NCBI GenBank assembly: GCA_028284565.1
Contig: JANQRM010000208.1
Location: forward strand, 1 to 17,446
DNA: 17,446 nt
Reading direction: 5' to 3'
Origin: Anaerolineae bacterium
Lineage (GTDB): Bacteria; Chloroflexota; Anaerolineae; Aggregatilineales; Phototrophicaceae
Positions 7,308 through 15,043 of the stretch are shown piece by piece. The stretch's first letter is position 1, and each line of letters begins with the position of its first letter. The notes beneath the pieces are model-generated. The model made no database searches and was not told the DNA's origin. It saw nothing but the letters and a program-made list of their open reading frames with translations. The position numbers were made by a program, and so were the translations under genes.

Positions 7308-7385
7308 TCACAGAATCGCGGTCATCATCATGACACCTAATGGTAAAGCATCTTCATCAAAATTGAAGCGTGGATGATGCCGTCC
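7308..7385 (-). pseudogene. Relic of the C-terminus of an M20-family amidohydrolase
   Basis: Between the DUF433 gene and the first GNAT gene, the minus strand reads GRHHPRFNFDEDALPLGV, then MMMTAIL, and stops at a TGA (7308-7310). An in-frame TAA lies two codons before the glycine-arginine. This peptide closely matches, from memory, the C-terminal motif of M20D peptidases/amidohydrolases (HHPRFDFDE-ALPIG). These are metal-dependent hydrolases such as hippurate or N-acetyl-amino-acid hydrolases. Only about 25 codons of an expected 380 or more survive, and none of the metal ligands or the dimerisation domain is present. The GNAT gene stops 22 bases upstream of the relic. It is best read as the tail of a deleted gene; chance similarity is possible given the length. 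Confidence 0.55.
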
Positions 7386-7407
7386 TTAGATTAACCGTGA
7401 CCCCCAC

Positions 7408-7926
7408 TCAGTCATCAAACAAGATTGCCATCATCAGAGTATCAATGTACTCTCCATCTTTGAAATAGGCTTTGCGACGGCGACCTTCATGCTCGAAGCC
7501 CAGAGTCTCATAAAGATGTATCGCATTGGCATTGTGAGCAAAGACTTCGAGTTGTATGCGACGAATTCCCCTGTGATTACGCCCCCAGTCGATTGCGCGT
7601 GTCATCATCGCCCGACCTACCCCTTGATTGCGCCAAACTCGATGGACGGAGATGCCGAGTACGGTTTCATGTTCGGTTAGAGTCCCGGCGGTATTGCGAC
7701 AGGACAACACCGAGATAACCTCGTCATCGGCTTCGGCTAAGAGGAACAAGTTGCGGTCATTCGCATTGAAATCTTCGATAAAGGCTTCTTCTTCCTCAAC
7801 CGTGAGGGTAAAGCCTTCGGGTCCAAATGGGAGAGGGATATTGGGTTCACGCGCGAGTTCTTGCATATAAGTGATGAGACGCGGTGCATCACTCACGACA
7901 ATCTCTCGAATGATATATTTACTCAT
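7408..7926 (-). CDS. GNAT family N-acetyltransferase
   Basis: A 172-residue acetyl-CoA-dependent acetyltransferase of the GNAT fold. The CoA-binding motif A region is VHRVWRNQGVGRAMMTRAIDWG (about 102-123), with the signature RNQGVG pyrophosphate loop. Motif B is RIQLEVFAHNANAIHLYETLGF. These are the hallmarks of RimI/RimJ-like and PanZ-like enzymes; the acceptor is unknown. The protein ends LMMAILFDD, which its neighbour at 7994-8512 closely matches. The two are tandem paralogues of identical length. A GGGGG run about six bases before the ATG may serve as ribosome site. Sixty-seven bases separate it from the upstream GNAT gene, so co-transcription is possible. Confidence 0.9.
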   Translation of the reverse strand: MSKYIIREIVVSDAPRLITYMQELAREPNIPLPFGPEGFTLTVEEEEAFIEDFNANDRNLFLLAEADDEVISVLSCRNTAGTLTEHETVLGISVHRVWRNQGVGRAMMTRAIDWGRNHRGIRRIQLEVFAHNANAIHLYETLGFEHEGRRRKAYFKDGEYIDTLMMAILFDD

Positions 7927-7993
7927 CCACTGCCCCCACGCTTACGTCTCGCTTCCCGACCTTATGATAACGTATTCGGGGATTTTTGTAGAA

Positions 7994-8512
7994 CTAATCA
8001 AACACTATCGCCATGATAATCGCGTCGATGAATTGCCCATTTTTGTAATAGTAGGCTTGGCGCACCCCCTCCCGACAAAAGCCAAGTTTCTCATAAATAT
8101 GAATCGCCCGTTCATTGCCCACAAAGACATCCAATTGCACCCGTTTGACTTTCGTGTTGCTTTTTGCCCACGAGAGGCAATGTTGCATCAGGCGTGTCCC
8201 AATGCCCTTATCGCGCCAGTCTGCCAAGACAGACACCCCCAGCGTCACCGTATGCTGAGTGGAGACTCGTTTCTCTCCGGTGGCATTAATCGCGCCGACA
8301 ACTTCTCCATCTACCCATGCAATCAACAAGAGACTATTCGAGGCTTTGCGATGCTTGCGGATAAACTTGCGTTCATCATCAATCGTCATGTCATAGGCGT
8401 GGTCGGCGGTAATCAGTAAGTAGGGGTTTTGTTCGTCGGCGAGTTGACGAAGATAGGTCAGCATCGCGTGAGCATCAGCTTCTTTCGCTTGGCGGATGAG
8501 GATTTTTGGCAC
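7994..8512 (-). CDS. GNAT family N-acetyltransferase, tandem paralogue
   Basis: A second GNAT acetyltransferase. Its motif A is VSVLADWRDKGIGTRLMQHCLSWA and motif B is RVQLDVFVGNERAIHIYEKLGF; it ends IIMAIVFD. I start it at the GTG at 8512. There the N-terminus VPKILIR lines up residue for residue with MSKYIIR of the neighbour, and the length becomes exactly 172 residues, as in that neighbour. A purine-rich AGAGA lies eight bases upstream. The frame could also open at ATG 8566 (190 residues), but that extension has no counterpart and no ribosome site. The pair probably arose by duplication and then diverged strongly, above all in the N-terminal and substrate half. Acceptor unknown. Confidence 0.88.
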   Translation of the reverse strand: MPKILIRQAKEADAHAMLTYLRQLADEQNPYLLITADHAYDMTIDDERKFIRKHRKASNSLLLIAWVDGEVVGAINATGEKRVSTQHTVTLGVSVLADWRDKGIGTRLMQHCLSWAKSNTKVKRVQLDVFVGNERAIHIYEKLGFCREGVRQAYYYKNGQFIDAIIMAIVFD

Positions 8513-8592
8513 GAGGCGATCTCTTTTTGCATAGCCTATTTGGATGCTCCATAGTACCATATTCATTCGATGTGTGTGGAGCAGTGAAACAA

Positions 8593-9126
8593 ATGACTTT
8601 GCATCAGTTTTTGGAACAAACCGACCTGAATGATGAAGATTTACGCGCCAACCGCCTTGGTTTGATGAGTGAATCTCAACAAGCGATGGTTCAAGCCCAT
8701 GTAGAAGCTCTTGAGGAACGGTATCGGCGGGATGTCACGGTGGCAGGTGGACTGATTGTCTTGGGCATTGCGATGATGATCGGTGGGATGATGCGCTTGC
8801 CCTTGCTCTTTATCATCGGTTCAGGGGTCTTGATCTATGGCATCTTTCGCTATGGAATCTGGCATGGCTTGATGAACAGACTCCGCATCGACCTTGAAGG
8901 CGAATCGGTACGGATTGTGAATGGGCGAGTGTCACGACGGAATATTCCCCCACATCCTCTCTTTCGGCTGATACGGGTCGAATCACGTCTCTACAAAATC
9001 TGGGATGATCGCTTAAACCGTGCCATGCGAGAAGGCGGGTTTTATGCCTATTATTATTTGCCTCAAAGTGAGGTGATTATCGCGGTTGAACCCAAGCAAG
9101 AAGGCGGAATGTCCCGCTATGCTTAG
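8593..9126 (+). CDS. Small two-helix membrane protein of unknown function
   Basis: A 177-residue protein with a cytoplasmic N-terminus rich in charge (LEQTDLNDEDLRANRLGLMS, then helical to about residue 50). Two membrane helices follow (about 53-70 and 75-93, linked by MMRLP), then a basic, arginine-rich soluble tail. No named domain is recognised. I use the ATG at 8593, preceded by GGAG, rather than the in-frame ATG at 8506. The upstream one would overlap the GNAT gene on the other strand and add 29 residues unlike the rest. The stop overlaps that of the FHA gene by four bases on the opposite strand. Topology and the coding call are sound; role unknown. Confidence 0.72.
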   Translation: MTLHQFLEQTDLNDEDLRANRLGLMSESQQAMVQAHVEALEERYRRDVTVAGGLIVLGIAMMIGGMMRLPLLFIIGSGVLIYGIFRYGIWHGLMNRLRIDLEGESVRIVNGRVSRRNIPPHPLFRLIRVESRLYKIWDDRLNRAMREGGFYAYYYLPQSEVIIAVEPKQEGGMSRYA

Positions 9127-9884
9127 CCTACTGGGGTGCAGGAGTGTAAGCCAACCGATTGGACGATGTTGCTCAAGATAGGGACATCACACCAGAGATT
9201 AAGCGAATCGACCACGACCAAGCCCACAATCGAGAAGCACACACACGCCAAGACGAAAAAGACGAGACATCCCAGTACGAGCCAACGGGCTGAACCACCG
9301 TCTTCGTATTCGCGCATGGCATAGGGGTCATAATCATAACCCGGCGTGCCTTGCGGAGGTTGAGGGGGATACTGGCTGTATTGCGGTTGTTGCTCATAAT
9401 ACCCACCAGCTTGTTGTTGGTCATAGGTTTCACCATAGCCCGGTTGTTGTGCTGGCGGTTGATAGGGTGAATCTTGTGGCGGAGGTTGATAAGGCGATGC
9501 CTCACCCGCAGGTGGTACACTCGACGGCGCAGTGACATCGGGTGCAGGCGATGCTGGTGCAATCGGTGACCCGGCACGATGAATCTCATACCCCAACGTG
9601 ACTGTTTCCCCCAAGCCGACCATATCACCATTTTGGAGCGCAATCACACCCGTAATCCGCTTGCCATTGACAAACGTGCCATTCGTGGAACCGAGGTCTT
9701 CTATTGTGATGCCATCCGCCGTCCGCATAATCCGCAGATGATGACGACTCACCTCGCGGTCATTAATGACGATATCGTTGGTGATGTCGCGTCCCAAGGT
9801 GTTGACATCTTTGGTCAACTCATAGATTTGGTTGGGCTGGGGTCCACGACGCACCACAAGCCGATAACTGTCGCCACTTTGCAT
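9123..9884 (-). CDS. Membrane-anchored FHA-domain protein
   Basis: A 253-residue protein whose N-terminal FHA domain (about 8-100) is complete: G31-R32, S47-R48-H49-H50 and the STNGTFVNG loop (67-75). FHA domains bind phosphothreonine, usually as readers of Ser/Thr kinase output. Residues 105-195 form a low-complexity Pro/Gln/Tyr linker with two SPYQPP repeats. A single membrane helix follows (about 200-225), then a 28-residue outside tail with C232 and C249, perhaps a disulfide. The FHA domain should therefore face the cytoplasm. An AGGAGG site is seven bases before the ATG, and a TATAAT-type -10 lies upstream. The kinase at 12681-13526 is a possible partner, separated by the propeller gene. 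Confidence 0.9.
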   Translation of the reverse strand: MQSGDSYRLVVRRGPQPNQIYELTKDVNTLGRDITNDIVINDREVSRHHLRIMRTADGITIEDLGSTNGTFVNGKRITGVIALQNGDMVGLGETVTLGYEIHRAGSPIAPASPAPDVTAPSSVPPAGEASPYQPPPQDSPYQPPAQQPGYGETYDQQQAGGYYEQQPQYSQYPPQPPQGTPGYDYDPYAMREYEDGGSARWLVLGCLVFFVLACVCFSIVGLVVVDSLNLWCDVPILSNIVQSVGLHSCTPVG

Positions 9885-9930
9885 GGACGTGCCTCCTCAA
9901 ATGGCAAGGTCGATATTCATCAATGCGCTA

Positions 9931-9936
9931 ATTATA
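9931..9936 (-). promoter_or_regulatory. -10 element upstream of the FHA gene
   Basis: The minus strand reads CGTTATAATTAG here, a perfect TATAAT about 47 bases before the FHA start. The -35 region is poor. A second CGTTATAAT occurs at 9993-10001, so either could be used. The 9-base ATTATAACG direct repeat (plus strand) may be coincidental. Confidence 0.4.
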
Positions 9937-10100
9937 ACGGACTCGCCGTTTCTACGCATCTACTGGTCATAAAAAACTGATAACAACGCGGGATTATAAC
10001 GAATCTTATCCGTGGATGGTAGTGAGGGGTTGGTCGGCGGTTTGTCTTGATAAATAGAAAAAGACAATGGAATATAATCTAAGTCAGAAAAAATCGAACC

Positions 10101-10130
10101 TGTAGGGGCGCGATCTGTGTGTCCGCCCGA
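10101..10130 (+). repeat. TGTAGGGGCG palindromic interspersed repeat, copy A
   Basis: TGTAGGGGCG followed 13 bases later by CGCCC lets GGGCG pair with CGCCC. A second copy in the opposite orientation is at 17151-17178. I recall very similar GTAGGGGCG-type intergenic palindromes as dispersed repeats in Chloroflexota and cyanobacteria. Only two copies are here, so the family is an inference. Confidence 0.45.
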
Positions 10131-10169
10131 TTACTCTAGTGTCTAATTTAAGTAGTAAATCTCCTGAAA

Positions 10170-12056
10170 CTATTGAGTAGAGGGTGGATAAGTCACCGTT
10201 TCCACATCCCAAATTTCCGCTACCGTGCTACTCCCCGTGACAATAGTACGATCATCAGGACTAAAATCGAGGGAGACGACATAACGATTAATCGCTCCCA
10301 ATAGCGTGTTGTCCGCTAGATTCCAGAGGCGCATCAGCCCCATCTTGCCGAAGCTGACGAAGGTTTCTCCATCATTGCTGATTTGCAATTCATTGAATTG
10401 GACACGGTTTTGGGCATGAGGGCGGATGAATGAATCGAACTGATAATCCCAGACGATGAGACTATCCTTATCATACCCCTCTAAGACGATGGCAACGTCT
10501 TGCTTCTCCTCCAACACAGCAAATGATTCGATCCAATAAAACTGACTAATGTTGAAGTCTCGCGCTGAACCATCTGGTGCTATCAGGGATAGTGTTGCCA
10601 TCCTATCTTCATTATTGAGTGGTGTAATGGTTGCGCTAAATTCATCATCTGTCATCCATTGTCGTTCATGTCGCCACCAATCGGTATCATGAGCTTGATT
10701 GTATCCAATAATCACTTCTAATGTCGAAAGGTCGACTATCTGCGTCGTCTCTGAATTTACCAGATAGATTATCGGCTGGGTCGGATGCCAATGGACAACA
10801 CAATCGCCGAAATAATGTTCATAACACCGTTCCACAGAAATTCGAGATTGTAGCACTACATCGTCTTCATTAACCTGCCAGATGTTCAGAAAGTAATTAT
10901 AACCGCTATCTGCGCGATATTCTTCAAAGGTCGCCAACTGATTACCATCGGGACACCACGCGACCCCCAAGACGGACCCCTCATGCGGAATCGTAACGAT
11001 GGGTTCAGGCACGACAGATTGTGCTTGTCCACTAGAGAGATGATGAATGACCCGTTCTGGCAACCACCCTGCACAATAACGCCTGTATAAGGAGCATTCA
11101 TTTAACTCCCGTTGGATGCGCCCATCGACACTGACTACGTTGACTCCCCCTAGCCCACAGCCACTTTCGGCGGCACGTCGATTCGCTTCATGCAACAGCC
11201 ATTCACTACTCGAATGCCAATCATAGGCACAAAGACCACCCCAATCACCGCTTGCCGGACGAAGTTGAATAATTTCATTTGTTTCTGTATCTTCAATCGT
11301 CCAGTCTTGTGATGCAATGTAGCGTTCATTTGGAGAGGGAAAGGATGCAGTCCATACATATGATGAAGGATAGGGGTTATAAAGTTCAACCTCTTCGGGG
11401 GTTTCTTTATCGACTATCCGTCCATTCATATAAATATGGCGTTGAATTAACTCTGCTGGCTGGAGATTGCCATTGTAATCGCTATATAGGGGGTTCATTT
11501 GAAGGACGACACGCTGACCATCTGCTGACCAGAATTCGGGAGTCTCTAATGGGGCTTCCAAGTAAAAATCGCTAAAATGAGTGATGATTTCTTCATTCTG
11601 AACATCAATTAGGTAAGCATCCAAATCCTCTTGACCAAATCCGGGAATACTGTCATTTTGTATGATAAACAGATAATCACCCATGGGCGACCACTGCATA
11701 TACCAAATACCCGCAACATCATCCAATAAGCGAATTCGTCTCATACCATCCGTACTGACAATCCATGCATAGCTAAGTACCCGATGATGGAGTTCATAAA
11801 CCGCACTCGTCCATGCCAGCCATTCCCCAGTTGCCGACCACCCTGTTCTCATATTGATCCTTACATGCTCTTCTGGCATTAAACTTGTGCCAATCACACG
11901 CGAGTCACTGCCATCGGCGCGCTCAATGACGATGCCGTTCAGCACAGTGGAGTGATAATAAATATAAGGAGCACGTTCACTTTTCGCAGAGACAGGTGCA
12001 AGGATTAACAAGCTCAATAACAAGAGAAACAAGACAGTTTTCGACATGAGAGCCAT
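10170..12056 (-). CDS. Secreted WD40/TolB-like beta-propeller protein
   Basis: A 628-residue exported protein: signal peptide about 1-24 (LLLLSLLILAPVSAKS). The mature part is built of repeated beta-propeller blades. Recurring blade motifs are WSPMGDYLF, VAWCPDGNQLATFE, LQISNDGETFVSFG, LRLWNLADN and FSPDDRTIVTGSS, the last three close to classical WD40 units near the C-terminus. Blades of this kind form interaction platforms, not enzymes. No anchor or lipobox is seen, so it is probably released or wall-associated. The likely start may be the fourth residue (MSKTVLF), which has GGATGG upstream. The gene lies downstream of the DinB-like gene after a 97-base gap containing an imperfect palindrome (12082-12095). 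Role unknown. Confidence 0.82.
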   Translation of the reverse strand: MALMSKTVLFLLLLSLLILAPVSAKSERAPYIYYHSTVLNGIVIERADGSDSRVIGTSLMPEEHVRINMRTGWSATGEWLAWTSAVYELHHRVLSYAWIVSTDGMRRIRLLDDVAGIWYMQWSPMGDYLFIIQNDSIPGFGQEDLDAYLIDVQNEEIITHFSDFYLEAPLETPEFWSADGQRVVLQMNPLYSDYNGNLQPAELIQRHIYMNGRIVDKETPEEVELYNPYPSSYVWTASFPSPNERYIASQDWTIEDTETNEIIQLRPASGDWGGLCAYDWHSSSEWLLHEANRRAAESGCGLGGVNVVSVDGRIQRELNECSLYRRYCAGWLPERVIHHLSSGQAQSVVPEPIVTIPHEGSVLGVAWCPDGNQLATFEEYRADSGYNYFLNIWQVNEDDVVLQSRISVERCYEHYFGDCVVHWHPTQPIIYLVNSETTQIVDLSTLEVIIGYNQAHDTDWWRHERQWMTDDEFSATITPLNNEDRMATLSLIAPDGSARDFNISQFYWIESFAVLEEKQDVAIVLEGYDKDSLIVWDYQFDSFIRPHAQNRVQFNELQISNDGETFVSFGKMGLMRLWNLADNTLLGAINRYVVSLDFSPDDRTIVTGSSTVAEIWDVETVTYPPSTQ

Positions 12057-12153
12057 CCATCACAGCCGTTTATTGTTTCAATGTATCATGCTACAAACGA
12101 AAGAAGGGTGAAGCTTGGGAAATGCGTCTGTGTGGCGTGGGGTAACCGACGAT

Positions 12154-12681
12154 TTAGAGATAATGCTCACGGATGCTGTTGAGGTGGTGCAGTTCATGTC
12201 CAGCGATGTGATAGGCGGCGGCGCGCACACTCATGATTTTGTTATCTGCATAACCCGCCCGTTGGAGCATCGTATCATCGAAGTTATTGAAGAGCGTAAT
12301 CGTCGCTTGTCGGACAGAGTCATATTCCGTAAAGATGCTATCGAGGCTTCGGCTGTTGGCATTGGATGTGACCGCATAATCATCTTGCTCAAAGCCGGGC
12401 AATTCGGTGCTATCCCCACGCGCAAAGCGCAAGGCACGATAGGCATAGATACGCTCGTCGTCGATGATATGCACCAGAATCGCTTTGATCGTCCATTCAC
12501 CCTCTGCATGGGGAGTCACCAGTCGCGCTTCCGACAAGGGTGTGATGAGGTCTTTCATGACGTGGAAATTCGCCTGCAGATGATGTAGCACTCTGCCATC
12601 ATCCGGCAACAAGCCAATATACATAATGGTGTAGGGAGCGTATTCGTCCGCTTCAGGCTTGGGAATGTTACGGTATTCCAC
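12154..12681 (-). CDS. DinB-like (four-helix, metal-binding) family protein
   Basis: A 175-residue protein of the DinB/YfiT-like superfamily: a four-helix bundle with a three-histidine metal site. Known relatives include thiol-transferases and maleylpyruvate isomerase-like enzymes, but most are uncharacterised. The histidines are H71 (in HIIDDERIYAYR) and H158/H162 (in HIAGHELHH), which is the usual spacing. The E of DDERIYAYR and the W63 position (GEWTIKAILVH) also match. It starts at a GTG that shares one base with the kinase TAG stop (TAGTG), and GGAG eight bases upstream lies inside the kinase gene. The two are therefore translationally coupled. Its specific substrate or thiol cofactor is not readable. 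Confidence 0.88.
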   Translation of the reverse strand: MEYRNIPKPEADEYAPYTIMYIGLLPDDGRVLHHLQANFHVMKDLITPLSEARLVTPHAEGEWTIKAILVHIIDDERIYAYRALRFARGDSTELPGFEQDDYAVTSNANSRSLDSIFTEYDSVRQATITLFNNFDDTMLQRAGYADNKIMSVRAAAYHIAGHELHHLNSIREHYL

Positions 12682-13526
12682 TACCTACTCTCCACAGCCT
12701 GACGGAAGGCTTCGGCGAGTTCCGTCACGGATGGATAACGCTCTTCTGGGGCTTTGGCAGTGGCTTTTTTCAGAATGTCTCTCACGGAAGCGGGAATATC
12801 GGGTCGCGCTTTGCAAATATCCGGCAGTGGGATTTGTAAGTGCTTCAGGATAATCTGCATTTTGGTTACTGCATCGATATAGGGATGCTTGCCTGTCAGT
12901 GCTTCATAGAGCGTGATACCTAAGATATACACATCCGTTTGTGGGGAAATAGGCTTCTTGAGAATCTGTTCGGGCGAATAGTAGGCTGGCGAACCAATCA
13001 TCATGTCCATGCTGGTAATTTCTTCCGCTTTGAGTCGCTTAGCTACGCCAAAATCATGCACATAGGCAGTCCCATCCAAATCGAAGAGGATGTTATCGGG
13101 CTTGATGTCACGATGGATGACGTTATGCTCGTGTGTGAAGGCAAGCGCACTGGTCACTTGGTCGAGCATAGTAGCGGTACGTTCTAAATCCCATGGGGAT
13201 TTTTTCAGGGACTCCCGCAGATTACCCCCCTGCATATACTTCATCGCTAGCCAGATGCCGTTGTCATCACGCCAATAATCATAGAGTTCGACAATGTTGG
13301 GATGTTTCAAGCGGAAGAAGATAACCGCTTCGATTTGAAAACGTCGGAGCAATTCGGGGTCGTCGATGAACTGCGGTGCTGTCGCCTTGAGAACAACGGG
13401 TTCGTCGTATTTTTCGTGTTCGGCAGTATATATCACACTTTGTCCACCATAGCCTAAGATACTGCTGATGGTGAAGTCATTTACTGTCTTGCCGATGAAG
13501 TGCGTCATGTCAATTTCGGGTTGCAT
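12681..13526 (-). CDS. Soluble Ser/Thr protein kinase (Hanks type)
   Basis: A 281-residue eukaryotic-like protein kinase with almost no sequence outside the catalytic domain. Motifs seen are the glycine loop GYGGQS (25-30), ATP-binding K48 (VVLKAT), the salt-bridge E66, catalytic loop H138-R139-D140-IKPDN, DFG at 158-160 and SPE (184-186, the APE equivalent). D198 and R263 follow. All residues needed for activity are present. It lacks the transmembrane helix and PASTA or other sensor domain found in many bacterial kinases, so input must come through partner proteins. It is coupled to the DinB-like gene downstream. Neither M1 nor M7 has a good ribosome site; leaderless translation is possible. 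The FHA protein at 9123-9884 is a plausible, unproven target. Confidence 0.93.
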   Translation of the reverse strand: MQPEIDMTHFIGKTVNDFTISSILGYGGQSVIYTAEHEKYDEPVVLKATAPQFIDDPELLRRFQIEAVIFFRLKHPNIVELYDYWRDDNGIWLAMKYMQGGNLRESLKKSPWDLERTATMLDQVTSALAFTHEHNVIHRDIKPDNILFDLDGTAYVHDFGVAKRLKAEEITSMDMMIGSPAYYSPEQILKKPISPQTDVYILGITLYEALTGKHPYIDAVTKMQIILKHLQIPLPDICKARPDIPASVRDILKKATAKAPEERYPSVTELAEAFRQAVESR

Positions 13527-13571
13527 GGCACGAGTGTACTGGATTTTTGCCGTTAGAGACAGTGGATATAG

Positions 13572-13599
13572 AAATCAGAGGTTAGAAGTCAGGTTTCAG
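13572..13599 (+). repeat. TCAG/TTAG tract with exact 7-base period, copy 3
   Basis: Four units, TCAG, TTAG, TCAG and TCAG, start at 13575, 13582, 13589 and 13596, exactly 7 bases apart, with spacers AGG, AAG and GTT. It lies between the kinase start and the protease terminator. It shares the pattern with 4394-4422 and 1974-1992. Confidence 0.5.
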
Positions 13600-13632
13600 A
13601 AGAATTTTTTGGTTGTTCTTTCTTATCTAAAT

Positions 13633-13663
13633 CAAAAAGGGACGCTCATCAGAACGCCCCTTT
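13633..13663 (-). terminator. Intrinsic terminator of the protease gene
   Basis: Twenty-five bases after the protease stop the minus strand forms an 11-bp stem: AAAGGGGCGTT pairs with AGCGTCCCTTT reversed (two G-U pairs), around the 6-base loop CTGATG. A run of five T ends the stem. This is the clearest rho-independent terminator in the window. Confidence 0.8.
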
Positions 13664-13687
13664 GGGTATGTCTCTATTGCAAAATTG

Positions 13688-14845
13688 CTATTTGGTCGGG
13701 ATGTACTCACAGACCGTTTGACGTTGGCATTCCCATGTGAGGTTGCTTTCATCCAATACCAGTTCAGCATCCAGTGCCAACAACATCGCGGCAACTGCTG
13801 AGGTATAGGGTGCGGAGAAGCTGGTTCCACTCAGTTCACGATAGGTATTGTTCATGTAGGTGGTCATGATATTCAGACCGGGACCCCAGATGTCACCACC
13901 TTTGTTACTGAAGCTGGTGGGTTTGCCATCGGGACCGACTGCGCCGACTGCCACGACATTATCGTATGCCGCGGGATAGCCGGGCTTCGAGCCACCGCTG
14001 TTGCCAGAGGAAGCGATAATCAAGACACCTGCGTTATCGGCATAATCCACAGCATCTTTTTCCACTTTGGAGGAGACGAAGCTACCAAGCGAGAGGTTGG
14101 CGATGTCCACGCCTTGGTCAGCGGAGTAGACGATACCAGCCGCCACATCGGACATGCTACCACTGCCGTTGTTGCCGAGTACGCGCACGGGTAAAATCAC
14201 GGCATTCGGAGCTAAGCCTGCAATCCCAACATCATTGTTTGTGTTTGCCGCGATGATACCTGCGACAGAGCAACCGTGTCCAAAGACATCGGAGGGGTCG
14301 TCGTCGTCATCAACAAAATCGTAGCCATTATCAAGCACACGCCCAACCAAATCTTCGTGATCCATGCAAACGCCTGTGTCAATCACAGCCACTTCAATCG
14401 TGCGGGCGTTGTTGGGGAAGTCTTCCCATGCCGCTTCGCTATCAATCATCTCCAATGCCCATTGTTCATTGTAGAGAGGGTCATTGGGAGCTTGCATGAT
14501 GCTCACGTAATAATCTGCTTCAATCGATTCAATATCGGCATCGAAGGGGAATTCATCTAGTGTAACGCCGTCTGGCAGGGTCACGACGACAGCTTTGAGG
14601 GGTTCAATCACGCGGGTGATTTGCCCATTGATTTCGTTGACATACTCTTGGATTTCGCTGAAGTGGGTGTCATCCTCAAAGTTGATGACATATTCGCCTG
14701 TGGGATTCTCGACGGGAGCGATTTCAAAAGGAACGCCATCAGGATTGCCATCATTCGTGACGGGGAATTCCTTGGAGGCAACCACGCCCACAATCAAAAC
14801 AAGAATAGCGACGAGTGCGATGAGACGAAGCGTTGAGGTTTTCAT
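13688..14845 (-). CDS. Subtilisin-like (S8) secreted serine protease with I9 propeptide
   Basis: A 385-residue peptidase S8 precursor. The signal or anchor helix is 6-23 (ALVAILVLIVGVVA). The I9-type inhibitor/chaperone propeptide spans about 50-115 (EYVINFEDDT ... DIESIEADYYV). The catalytic triad is D156 (VAVIDTGV), H190 (FGHGCSVAGI) and S342 (LSGTSFSAP), with oxyanion N282 (SSGNSGG). All are intact, so an active extracellular endopeptidase is predicted after self-cleavage near residue 115. An acidic run at 179-183 (DDDDD) may bind calcium. AAGGA eight bases before the ATG, a TATAAT -10 and a terminator make it a complete single-gene unit. The mature domain ends at about 370 with a short Cys-containing tail. 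Confidence 0.94.
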   Translation of the reverse strand: MKTSTLRLIALVAILVLIVGVVASKEFPVTNDGNPDGVPFEIAPVENPTGEYVINFEDDTHFSEIQEYVNEINGQITRVIEPLKAVVVTLPDGVTLDEFPFDADIESIEADYYVSIMQAPNDPLYNEQWALEMIDSEAAWEDFPNNARTIEVAVIDTGVCMDHEDLVGRVLDNGYDFVDDDDDPSDVFGHGCSVAGIIAANTNNDVGIAGLAPNAVILPVRVLGNNGSGSMSDVAAGIVYSADQGVDIANLSLGSFVSSKVEKDAVDYADNAGVLIIASSGNSGGSKPGYPAAYDNVVAVGAVGPDGKPTSFSNKGGDIWGPGLNIMTTYMNNTYRELSGTSFSAPYTSAVAAMLLALDAELVLDESNLTWECQRQTVCEYIPTK

Positions 14846-14888
14846 AGAAGGTATCCTTGAAGAACATCTTGAACAGATGGTTTTCCCT

Positions 14889-14894
14889 ATTATA
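14889..14894 (-). promoter_or_regulatory. -10 element of the protease promoter
   Basis: The minus strand reads GCGTATAATAGG, a perfect TATAAT 44 bases before the protease ATG. The -35 at 17 bases is poor (ACGACC), so an activator or an alternative sigma factor could be involved. Confidence 0.5.
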
Positions 14895-15043
14895 CGCTAT
14901 TTTTGGCGATTGGTCGTATCCAATTGGGGAATCGTCGGGTTTGTAGCCAAATTCGGACAGAAAGGAACGCGCCAAACCTTATGATTCTATAGCACAATCG
15001 CTTATACAATCATCATTAGATGGCATAGCTAGGGATACACAAT

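Noticed and set aside
7871..8419. Plus-strand open frame of 182 codons opposite the second GNAT gene
   Set aside because: It lies antisense to a gene with clear GNAT motifs, has no ribosome site, and its translation shows no family signature.
8506..8592. ATG at 8506 as start of the two-helix membrane protein
   Set aside because: It would overlap the divergent GNAT gene and adds residues unlike a normal N-terminus; the ATG at 8593 has GGAG upstream.
9173..9643. Minus-strand frame of 156 codons inside the FHA gene
   Set aside because: It is an alternative frame of the repetitive Pro/Gln/Tyr linker; the FHA frame carries the conserved motifs.
12082..12095. TGTATCATGCTACA as operator for the propeller gene
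   Set aside because: The palindrome has a mismatch, occurs once, and no clear promoter boxes frame it, so it is not listed as a feature.
12115..12588. Plus-strand open frame of 157 codons opposite the DinB-like gene
   Set aside because: The opposite strand has the DinB histidines and coupling to the kinase; this frame is a shadow.
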